In this document: piece after piece, positions 1 through 4,376 of the stretch
Layout of the letters: each line of letters starts with the position of its first letter
Numbering within the stretch: position 1 is the stretch's first letter
NCBI GenBank assembly: GCA_964501525.1
Contig: CAZCSI010000031.1
Coordinates: 1-5,653, forward strand
Direction: 5' to 3'
Source of the DNA: CAYLVJ01 sp964501525
Lineage (GTDB): Bacteria; Patescibacteriota; Minisyncoccia; Minisyncoccales; CAYTKG01
Length of the DNA stretch: 5,653 nt
The notes under the pieces: model-generated
Seen by the model: only the letters and a program-made list of their open reading frames with translations
Databases searched by the model: none
What the model was told of the DNA's origin: nothing
Translations under genes and position numbers: made by a program

Positions 1-1549
1 CCTCTTCATCCTTTTTGGACTCAGTCCTATAAAAAGGTATCTCTGTTATGGGCACTCTTCCCTTAATCGCTTTTCTTTTTTTCAAAAGATTGACCACCCT
101 CTCCGGATCGCAATACTTCTCTATTTCTTTGACTTCGGTTTTGCTTAAAAAATATTTTTCTTTTTGCTTATAGATTTTTCTTACCAGACGCTGAGCGATA
201 ATCATGTTAAGGGTGGAAGAGAGAAGAAAAGGTTCTGTCTTCATATCTATCAAGCGCGGAATAGCTCCGGCAGCATCATTAGTATGAAGTGTTGATAAAA
301 CAACATGGCCGGTCAGGGCAGCGTTAATAGCCAGAGAAGCGGTTTCGCCGTCTCTTATCTCGCCTACCATAATGATGTCCGGGTCCTGTCTTAAAAGAGA
401 GCGAAGTGCGGATGAAAAAGTCAACCCTATATTCGGTTTTATCTGAGTTTGATTAACCCTGGGCATACGATACTCAACAGGGTCCTCCACAGTACTGATA
501 TTAACCTGAGTGCTGTTTAAAATCTCGAGCATAGAATAAAGCGTAGTCGTTTTCCCTGAGCCGGTAGGCCCGGTAACCAAGCTCATCCCCACCGGTTTTC
601 TAAGATTATACTCCACGTTCTCCAGCGCCTGGCCTCTGAACCCCAGCTCTTCAAGAGTAAAAGCCTGGCTGGTTTCAGATAAAAGCCGCATTACTATCTT
701 CTCGCCCTCGGCCACCGGAAGTATTGAAACACGGACCGAGTATTGATAAGATTCTGTCTCTATTTTAAAACGCCCGTCTTGAGGAAGACGGTGCTCGTCA
801 AGTTTAAGGTTGGACAAAACTTTAATCCGGGCCACAACGGATGAAGCAATCTGTTTTGGCAGAATCATGGCGTCGTGCAGAATGCCGTCAATCCGGTAGC
901 GAACCACTACCTCTTTTTCGGTAGGCTCTATATGAACATCTGAAGCTCTTTGCAGAACAGCATGCTTGAGCAAAGAGTCAACAATCCTGACTACGGGCAG
1001 CTCCTGAGCTTTTTGACTAAGCAAAGCGTCTTCTTCCTCCTCAACCTTTTCGGAGCCCGAGATGGTTCTTATCTCCTGCGCATCCTTGCGTATCAAACCA
1101 CTGAACTCGGCCTCAAGGGTTTTCTCATACTGCCGAAGCACATGCTGAATACTCTCCATATCGGTCAACCGAGGCAGAATTTTAAGATCAGCCGCTTTTC
1201 TCACAAAATCTATGGTCCGCAGGTCTTCGGGGTCAAGCATCGCTACCTCCAACTCTCTGCCTTTTCTGCGGAAAGCAACAATGTTCTGTTTTTTGGCAAT
1301 AGGTTCAGGAATAATTCTAAGAACCTCCGGGTCAACCCTTTTGTCTTTTAACTTGACAAAGGGAATACCCATGATATAAGCCTTTAGTTTGCTAAGCTGC
1401 TCCTGAGTAACCAGCCCCCTGGTAACCAGCAGCTCTTCCACGCTTCTGTTTTTCTCCTCAGCCTCTTTCAAGGCTTCATCAAACTCTTGCGGGGTAACCA
1501 GCTCAGAATCAGCCAAAAAAGCCTTAAGTTGTCCCGACTCCACTTTCAT
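1..1549 (-). CDS. pilB: PilB/GspE-type type IV pilus assembly ATPase (3' end beyond window)
   Basis: This gene encodes the cytoplasmic hexameric ATPase that powers pilin polymerisation at the inner-membrane platform of a type IV pilus or type II secretion system. The window shows 516 codons. Residues 1-150 form the N-terminal GspE/MshE-like domain, and 150-185 are an acidic linker. The motor core then follows: RASDVHIEP (202-210), RYRIDG (217-222), Walker A GPTGSGKTT (327-335), TVEDPVEY (353-360), Walker B DPDIIMVGEIRD (389-400) and the His box GHVVLSTLHTND (414-425). All of these look intact. Family members run about 560-570 residues, so roughly 50 should lie off the left edge. The ATG at 1549 follows the receiver-gene stop directly and in the same frame, with no Shine-Dalgarno at normal spacing, so translation probably depends on coupling. 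Oddly, the zinc tetracysteine region after AQRLVRK has lost its CxxC pairs (YKQK at 460-463; one lone Cys480). GspE is an equally fair name; I favour PilB because pilus loci with receivers are common in this kind of bacterium. Confidence 0.93.
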   Translation of the reverse strand, partial: MKVESGQLKAFLADSELVTPQEFDEALKEAEEKNRSVEELLVTRGLVTQEQLSKLKAYIMGIPFVKLKDKRVDPEVLRIIPEPIAKKQNIVAFRRKGRELEVAMLDPEDLRTIDFVRKAADLKILPRLTDMESIQHVLRQYEKTLEAEFSGLIRKDAQEIRTISGSEKVEEEEDALLSQKAQELPVVRIVDSLLKHAVLQRASDVHIEPTEKEVVVRYRIDGILHDAMILPKQIASSVVARIKVLSNLKLDEHRLPQDGRFKIETESYQYSVRVSILPVAEGEKIVMRLLSETSQAFTLEELGFRGQALENVEYNLRKPVGMSLVTGPTGSGKTTTLYSMLEILNSTQVNISTVEDPVEYRMPRVNQTQIKPNIGLTFSSALRSLLRQDPDIIMVGEIRDGETASLAINAALTGHVVLSTLHTNDAAGAIPRLIDMKTEPFLLSSTLNMIIAQRLVRKIYKQKEKYFLSKTEVKEIEKYCDPERVVNLLKKRKAIKGRVPITEIPFYRTESKKDEE

Positions 1550-1930
1550 TTATTCAACGTTTAACGCTGTCTCTATTTTTTCTATCACCTCCTGTAAATC
1601 ATAATTTGCTTTGACCAGGTAGGTGGTGGCGCCCAAACTCAAAGCTTTTTGAATGTCCTGCGCTCTTTCCAGATTGGTAAGAATAATAACCGGAATGTGT
1701 TTTATTTCTTCTTCCTCCTTCAGTATCTTTAATACTTCAAACCCGTTTTTCTGAGGAAGCCGCAGGTCAAGAAGTATCAGGTCAGGTTTTTGAGAGCGGG
1801 CCAGACGCAGTCCTGCTTCCCCGTCAAGAGCTGAAACAAGGTCGTACTTTTCTTCCGGCATCATGTCGGAGAAAGTTTTCTGCAGCGCTGACTCGTCTTC
1901 TATAAATAAAATTTTCTTTTTCTCTTCCAT
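1550..1930 (-). CDS. Stand-alone receiver-domain response regulator (CheY/PilG-like)
   Basis: This is a 126-residue single receiver domain with no output domain. It takes a phosphoryl group from a histidine kinase and then acts by protein-protein contact. The conserved receiver positions are all visible: the acidic pair Glu11-Asp12, phosphoacceptor Asp55 in LILLDLRLP (51-59), Thr85 in VIILTN (81-86), and Lys107 in YLVKA (104-108). It starts 24 nt after the kinase stop and its own TAA touches the ATG of the pilus ATPase, so the three genes form a transcription unit. The likely role is to relay the upstream kinase signal to pilus activity, as PilG- or CheY-like regulators do elsewhere; that link is inferred from position only. 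The ATG at 1930 is preceded by AT-rich sequence with a small AAATTTAAATTT palindrome and no Shine-Dalgarno. The family call is secure, but the partner and target are not shown by sequence. Confidence 0.93.
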   Translation of the reverse strand: MEEKKKILFIEDESALQKTFSDMMPEEKYDLVSALDGEAGLRLARSQKPDLILLDLRLPQKNGFEVLKILKEEEEIKHIPVIILTNLERAQDIQKALSLGATTYLVKANYDLQEVIEKIETALNVE

Positions 1931-1954
1931 AAAATTTAAATTTTGATAAATTTA

Positions 1955-2209
1955 TTATTTGCTGTAAATAGGCAGTGTAAACCAAAAAGTTGAACCCTGT
2001 CCTTCTTTGCTCTCAAAACCCATCTTTCCTCCTAACTTCTCAACCAAGGACCGGGCGATAAAAAGCCCCAGCCCCGACCCCTGTGTTTTACGCTGAACAG
2101 CATTTTTAGCCCTGAAGAACTTAGAGAATATATATTTCTGTTCAGACCTGGGTATCCCGACTCCGTTGTCTTTGATCCGCCACAAAATCTTTTTTCTGTC
2201 TTTCTCCAC
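1955..2209 (-). pseudogene. Histidine kinase C-terminal fragment (HATPase_c G1, F and G2 boxes), out of frame with its N-terminal part
   Basis: This is the second half of the same kinase, in a different frame. It carries the rest of the ATP-binding domain: G1 box DNGVGIP (residues 14-20 of this fragment), F box FSKFF (28-32) and G2 box GSGLGL (44-49). A normal kinase C-terminus, STFWFTLPIYSK, follows and ends at the TAA at 1957-1955. The target frame has a TGA at 2218-2216, and GTG at 2209 is only the first possible start after it. There is no plausible independent gene here, because the fragment lacks the N box and phosphoacceptor His. Adding one G to the GGG at 2211-2209 would read ...TVEKGVEKDRKK... 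and join both parts smoothly. The cause could be a genuine one-base deletion, an assembly or sequencing error, or, less likely, a recoding event. The three boxes look undamaged, which argues for a recent or artefactual break. Confidence 0.85.
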
Positions 2210-2895
2210 CCTTTCTCAACCGTGCCTTTTTTATCACTATAGCGTATAGCATTGTCCAACAGGTTTTCAATCACCATCTTTATCTTCTCCGGGTCACCCC
2301 AAACAGGAGGCAGGTCGGGTTCTTTATTAATCTCGATCTTAACATTAGACGCCTGGGCAAAAGTTCTGTATCTCTCTACCACAGTTTCTGTAACCTCTCC
2401 CAGCTGAAAAGAAGATAGTTCTATCGGAAGAGTTAACGTTTCTATTCTGGAAACAACCAGCAGGTTGGAAGCCAGCTCTTTCATGCGGACTATGTTTTCT
2501 TTAAGAATAGTAAAGTATTCCAGTTGTTCCTCCCTTACTTCACCCACCTTACCGCTGGTCAAAACCTCCAGAGTCCAGCTCAAATTGGAAATAGGAGAAC
2601 GAAGCTGGTGTGAAACCACACTGACAAACTCTGATTTCATTTTGTTCGCCTCAGCCAATCTTTCAAAGCTGCGCACTATAAGGAAATCGATTATTAATAA
2701 AAATCCTGTCAAAAAGAGAGTAACAAGCGCCATTACAGCCGGGTCTTGAATATAGTGGGCGCCTACCAAATAACTAACCACTATTGCCAGGCAGATAAAG
2801 ATTCCAAGGACAACGAATAAAAACTGAGGGCACTGCCAGAGAGGCACGTGGTACTCCCTGCACTTCTCAAATAAATTGATTTCTTTTTTAATCAT
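2032..2895 (-). CDS. Sensor histidine kinase, N-terminal part (sensor, HisKA, N box) before a frameshift
   Basis: This is the first part of a membrane histidine kinase that senses a signal and phosphorylates a receiver, probably the one encoded next door. Residues 1-24 are cytoplasmic and carry Cys12, His16 and Cys22 in front of QFLF. Two membrane helices follow at about 25-45 and 53-74, with only a short loop between them, so there is no sizeable external sensor domain. The HisKA domain has phosphoacceptor His96 in VVSHQLRSP (93-101). The ATPase N box is ENLLDNAIRYS (210-220). After about residue 228 the frame is wrong: the last ~58 residues (from WRKTEKR on) do not resemble a kinase and overlap the real C-terminal coding in another frame. 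The gene is therefore frameshifted between the N box and the G1 box. Restored, it would be about 313 residues and end at 1955. The ATG at 2895 follows a duplicated copy of itself. The family call is secure; whether a working kinase is made is not. Confidence 0.88.
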   Translation of the reverse strand: MIKKEINLFEKCREYHVPLWQCPQFLFVVLGIFICLAIVVSYLVGAHYIQDPAVMALVTLFLTGFLLIIDFLIVRSFERLAEANKMKSEFVSVVSHQLRSPISNLSWTLEVLTSGKVGEVREEQLEYFTILKENIVRMKELASNLLVVSRIETLTLPIELSSFQLGEVTETVVERYRTFAQASNVKIEINKEPDLPPVWGDPEKIKMVIENLLDNAIRYSDKKGTVEKGWRKTEKRFCGGSKTTESGYPGLNRNIYSLSSSGLKMLFSVKHRGRGWGFLSPGPWLRS

Positions 2896-2925
2896 TGCTA
2901 TAAACTTATCCCTTTTTTAATCATT
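2883..2925. repeat. 14-bp direct repeat spanning the kinase start codon
   Basis: The plus-strand sequence CTTTTTTAATCATT occurs at 2883-2896 and again at 2912-2925, 29 bp apart and identical over 14 bases. Read on the minus strand each copy is AATGATTAAAAAAG and contains an ATG. The copy at 2883-2896 holds the kinase start and the other holds the start of the mini-ORF. Seen directly in the sequence. Confidence 0.85.
2898..2924 (-). CDS. Possible 8-codon leader ORF directly before the kinase (MIKKGISL)
   Basis: An ATG at 2924 opens eight codons ending in TAG at 2900-2898, and the kinase ATG follows after two bases. The first four codons (Met-Ile-Lys-Lys) and the flanking bases repeat the kinase start exactly. 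With the predicted transcription start at 2924-2925 this mini-ORF would sit at the extreme 5' end of the message, and the TAG-CA-ATG junction would suit termination-reinitiation. It may equally be a by-product of a small tandem duplication with no role. There is no direct evidence of translation. Confidence 0.3.
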   Translation of the reverse strand: MIKKGISL

Positions 2926-2930
2926 ACTAA

Positions 2931-2939
2931 AGTATAGCA
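2931..2939 (-). promoter_or_regulatory. Extended -10 promoter for the kinase-receiver-pilB unit
   Basis: On the minus strand TGC-TATACT reads as an extended -10 element (TGn followed by 5 of 6 bases of TATAAT). The best -35 candidate 17 nt upstream (TTTTAA) is poor, as is common for extended -10 promoters. The predicted start falls about 6-7 nt downstream, at 2924-2925, on or just before the ATG of the 8-codon mini-ORF. The message could therefore be leaderless. It is the only convincing promoter in front of the three minus-strand genes. Inferred from consensus match only. Confidence 0.55.
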
Positions 2940-2970
2940 GAAAATAAAAACGATTAAAAACTTAAATCAG

Positions 2971-2999
2971 TTTACAAGAACTAAGATTTAGGTTAAAGT
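2971..2999 (+). promoter_or_regulatory. Sigma70-type promoter for the tRNA-Pro/tRNA-Gly pair
   Basis: TTTACA (2971-2976; 5 of 6 matches to TTGACA) is separated by 17 nt from TAAAGT (2994-2999; 4 of 6 matches to TATAAT). The predicted start near 3005-3007 lies immediately before the tRNA-Pro 5' end at 3008, leaving almost no 5' trailer for RNase P to remove. It diverges from the kinase promoter, which uses the same roughly 80-bp spacer. Consensus match only. Confidence 0.5.
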
Positions 3000-3007
3000 A
3001 AAATCAA

Positions 3008-3078
3008 CGGAGCGTGGTGTAATGGCAGCACGGGTCCTTTGGGAGGATCTGGTTCGGGTTCAAGTCCCGGCGCTCCGA
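3008..3078 (+). tRNA. trnP-UGG: tRNA-Pro (anticodon UGG)
   Basis: A full cloverleaf can be folded by eye. The seven-pair acceptor stem CGGAGCG/CGCTCCG starts with C1-G72 and is followed by A73, both typical of bacterial tRNA-Pro. The D stem is GTGT/GCAC with loop AATGGCA. The anticodon stem GGTCC/GGATC has loop TTTGGGA, giving anticodon TGG at positions 34-36 with G37. The T stem is TCGGG/CCCGG with loop TTCAAGT. The 3' CCA is not encoded; the next bases are AGG. The gene is 71 nt and sits two bases before tRNA-Gly, so both are probably cut from one precursor. It reads CCA codons and, by wobble, other proline codons. If the start were taken one base later, the acceptor would look Gln-like with G73, but the anticodon loop clearly says Pro. 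Confidence 0.93.
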
Positions 3079-3080
3079 AG

Positions 3081-3154
3081 GCGGGATTAGTTCAATGGTA
3101 GAACACCACCCTTCCAAGGTGGTAATGCCGGTTCAATTCCGGTATCCCGCTCCA
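3081..3154 (+). tRNA. trnG-UCC: tRNA-Gly (anticodon UCC), CCA encoded
   Basis: The acceptor stem GCGGGAT/ATCCCGC is fully paired, with discriminator T73 at 3151 (usual for bacterial tRNA-Gly). An encoded CCA follows at 3152-3154. The D arm is GTTC/GAAC with loop AATGGTA. The anticodon stem CCACC/GGTGG has loop CTTCCAA, giving anticodon TCC. The T stem is GCCGG/CCGGT around TTCAATT. It follows tRNA-Pro by two bases and is very likely cotranscribed. The bases from G71 to the CCA also form the left arm of the transcription terminator. Unlike its partner, it carries its own CCA. Confidence 0.95.
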
Positions 3155-3173
3155 ACTGGAGCTTCACTTTTTT
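3149..3173 (+). terminator. Rho-independent terminator overlapping the tRNA-Gly 3' end
   Basis: GCTCC (3149-3153), loop AACT, and GGAGC (3158-3162) form a five-pair GC-rich hairpin, followed by TTCACTTTTTT. The left arm is made of the last two acceptor bases, the discriminator and the first two bases of CCA of tRNA-Gly. The hairpin would therefore compete with the acceptor stem in the nascent transcript. The stem is short and the U-tract is interrupted, so termination may be partial and allow read-through into the gene at 3192. Confidence 0.55.
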
Positions 3174-3191
3174 AAATATTTAATATTATTT

Positions 3192-4055
3192 ATGCTTCCG
3201 TCTCAACTTTCTTCAAAATTACGTTCTCTAAAACGTTTTGTCGCAACACCAACTAAGGTGCTTATGTTGTGCCTGTTTTTGTTACTGCCCATAATTACCT
3301 TTTATTTAGGAGGACGGTACTTTCAGAAGGCACCTGAAACCGAGCAGCCTTCAGCCCATGAAAACGTATTGGACACGGAACCCTCTGATGAAAAGGACGG
3401 GTCCCGAACCCCACCAAAAGATAGCAAGATTACCAGTCATCGTTATCAGGTCAGGAAAGAGTGTGAGCTTTCCGTCACCTTGAATACGGGAGAAACCATC
3501 TTGGTTCCCCCTGAAACAATTTGCCTGGACGACGAAAGATTGATTCAAACCTCAAACTTCGGAGAATATTTAGCCTTTGGAGGAGGCATAGGAGGTGTAG
3601 ACTCCGTGGTATATGTTTATCACCTTCACCAAGACAGTACGGTTTTACTGGGAGTATTCGGCACTTCAAAAATTAAAGACTTGTTATTTGTGCGCGAGGA
3701 TGTTTTAGCTGTTCTTTCTGGCTACCCGGGAATACCCGAACACCATTGGTTGAGTGTTTACAACATCCCGAAAATTTTTTCGGATTACTCTCAAAACACT
3801 ATCGAAATCCCTGAAGTCTCTGAAAATTTAACAAAACTTAATGTCATATCTTCTGACGCCCGATATCCAAGCTTAAAGAAAGGGTTATCTCTGCCTCCCA
3901 GTGAAACAGACCCTATCCGCTTAAGAATTTCTACTGAAGCACTTTTGGTCGATACCGAAGAAACGAACGGCGTAGCCGTTTATGGCCCTAAAGATTACGG
4001 ATTCGATACAGTCTCTTCAGAAACGACCCCGGAGGAAAGCCATCAGGCCGATTAA
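3192..4055 (+). CDS. Membrane-anchored extracytoplasmic protein of unknown function
   Basis: I do not recognise a named family. The 287-residue protein has a basic N-terminus (Lys9, Arg11, Lys14, Arg15, Lys22). One strong hydrophobic helix at about 23-40 reads as an uncleaved signal anchor, with the bulk of the chain outside. A Pro/Glu/Ser/Asp-rich flexible linker covers about 47-83. A probable beta-rich globular domain covers about 84-240, including a Gly-rich FGGGIGGV turn (129-136). The C-terminus is acidic and Ser/Thr-rich. The only cysteines outside the membrane helix, Cys91 and Cys111, could form a disulphide. The architecture matches the many small lineage-specific surface proteins of Patescibacteria, but no binding or catalytic motif is evident. 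The ATG at 3192 is preceded by AT-rich sequence with no Shine-Dalgarno. A weak TATTAT at 3184-3189 would give a leaderless message; otherwise it depends on read-through from the tRNAs. It ends 321 bp before the convergent HD gene. Confidence 0.82.
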   Translation: MLPSQLSSKLRSLKRFVATPTKVLMLCLFLLLPIITFYLGGRYFQKAPETEQPSAHENVLDTEPSDEKDGSRTPPKDSKITSHRYQVRKECELSVTLNTGETILVPPETICLDDERLIQTSNFGEYLAFGGGIGGVDSVVYVYHLHQDSTVLLGVFGTSKIKDLLFVREDVLAVLSGYPGIPEHHWLSVYNIPKIFSDYSQNTIEIPEVSENLTKLNVISSDARYPSLKKGLSLPPSETDPIRLRISTEALLVDTEETNGVAVYGPKDYGFDTVSSETTPEESHQAD

Positions 4056-4096
4056 TTAAAAAGTCTGTTCGGACTAAACCTAAAAGAATAAATTTT

Positions 4097-4125
4097 AGCT
4101 GACCCAAATCCTTTGGGTTTCAGCT
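4097..4125 (+). terminator. Strong hairpin downstream of the membrane-protein gene
   Basis: AGCTGA (4097-4102) pairs with TCAGCT (4120-4125), and CCCAAA (4103-4108) pairs with TTTGGG (4112-4117). The loop is TCC, and there is a two-base TT bulge on the right arm. This gives 12 pairs. No U-tract follows directly, so alone it looks like an mRNA 3'-end-protecting or attenuating stem rather than a complete intrinsic terminator. It acts just ahead of the terminator at 4129. Confidence 0.55.
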
Positions 4126-4128
4126 CCT

Positions 4129-4160
4129 GCCCAGGCTTTAAACTTGGGCTATTTTTGTTT
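4129..4160 (+). terminator. Rho-independent terminator of the membrane-protein gene
   Basis: GCCCAGG (4129-4135) pairs with CTTGGGC (4143-4149) with one G-T pair, leaving loop CTTTAAA. It is followed by TATTTTTGTTT (4150-4160). The GC-rich stem and adjoining T-run make a standard intrinsic terminator, 74 nt after the stop codon at 4055. Confidence 0.75.
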
Positions 4161-4225
4161 GATTGAACAAGGACTGTGTTTGTTTTTTAAAGATCAGGGC
4201 TTTATTGCCCCAGAATTCAGCGCTT

Positions 4226-4254
4226 TTTCGTGATATGTCCGGACAGTTTCGTGA
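4226..4254. repeat. 10-bp palindrome flanked by 8-bp direct repeats
   Basis: TGTCCGGACA at 4236-4245 is a perfect palindrome. It lies between two copies of TTTCGTGA (4226-4233 and 4247-4254). The arrangement resembles an operator or the terminal sequence of an insertion element. No regulator gene or transposase is present in the window to support either idea, and neither neighbouring gene starts nearby. Confidence 0.6.
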
Positions 4255-4279
4255 AAGAAGCTTGAACAAAAAATTCTCC

Positions 4280-4312
4280 AAAAGTGTGCAATACCTGGTA
4301 TTGCACATTTTT
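4280..4312. terminator. Long inverted repeat, probable bidirectional terminator
   Basis: TGTGCAATAC (4285-4294) and GTATTGCACA (4298-4307) are perfect inverted repeats around a CTG loop. The stem extends through a G-T pair and four A-T pairs to 4280 and 4312, about 15 pairs in all. The plus strand ends in TTTTT and the minus strand in CTTTT, so it could stop transcription both ways. It lies 65 bp past the end of the HD gene on the minus strand and is that gene's likely terminator. A second role as a protein-binding palindrome cannot be excluded. Confidence 0.7.
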
Positions 4313-4376
4313 GTTACCTATCTAAATTAGGGAAGCGACACCGCGATCCTTTAGAGCCTTTCCTTCAGTATGAAAT

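Larger units (their letters stand above)
4056..4376. other. Convergent intergenic region of 321 bp rich in hairpins
   Basis: This spacer separates the end of the plus-strand membrane-protein gene from the end of the minus-strand HD gene. It contains a small stem-loop (AGTCT at 4062-4066 with GGACT at 4071-4075, including one G-T pair), the hairpins at 4097-4125, 4129-4149 and 4280-4312, and a palindrome at 4236-4245. The stretch 4313-4376 shows nothing clear. The only open frame of note (minus strand 4308-4138, 56 residues) begins inside one hairpin and ends inside another, so I do not count it as a gene. The amount of structure exceeds what two gene ends need. Confidence 0.6.

Noticed and set aside
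950..1351. A 133-residue plus-strand open frame.
   Set aside because: It is antisense to the conserved pilB coding region, which has intact motifs throughout. It has no recognisable domain.
1586..1593. A perfect AGGAGGTG Shine-Dalgarno sequence on the minus strand inside the receiver gene.
   Set aside because: It is 36 nt before the pilB ATG, too far to position a ribosome there, and no start codon lies at normal spacing. It simply encodes part of LQEVIE in the receiver.
2205..2218. Programmed -1 ribosomal frameshifting to make the full kinase.
   Set aside because: The codons GAG AAA GGG TGG do not form an X XXY YYZ slippery heptamer and re-pairing after a -1 slip would be poor. A deletion or consensus error is simpler.
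2465..2749. A 94-residue plus-strand open frame over the kinase gene.
   Set aside because: It is antisense to the HisKA and membrane segments of the kinase. The kinase motifs fix the true strand.
3351..3669. Two minus-strand frames of about 65 residues within the membrane-protein gene.
   Set aside because: They overlap each other and lie fully inside the longer plus-strand gene, which has a sensible signal anchor. No independent support.
4138..4308. A 56-residue open frame on the minus strand in the convergent intergenic region.
   Set aside because: Its ATG lies inside the 4280-4312 inverted repeat and its stop inside the 4129-4149 terminator. It has no ribosome site, and the predicted protein shows no domain or membrane segment.
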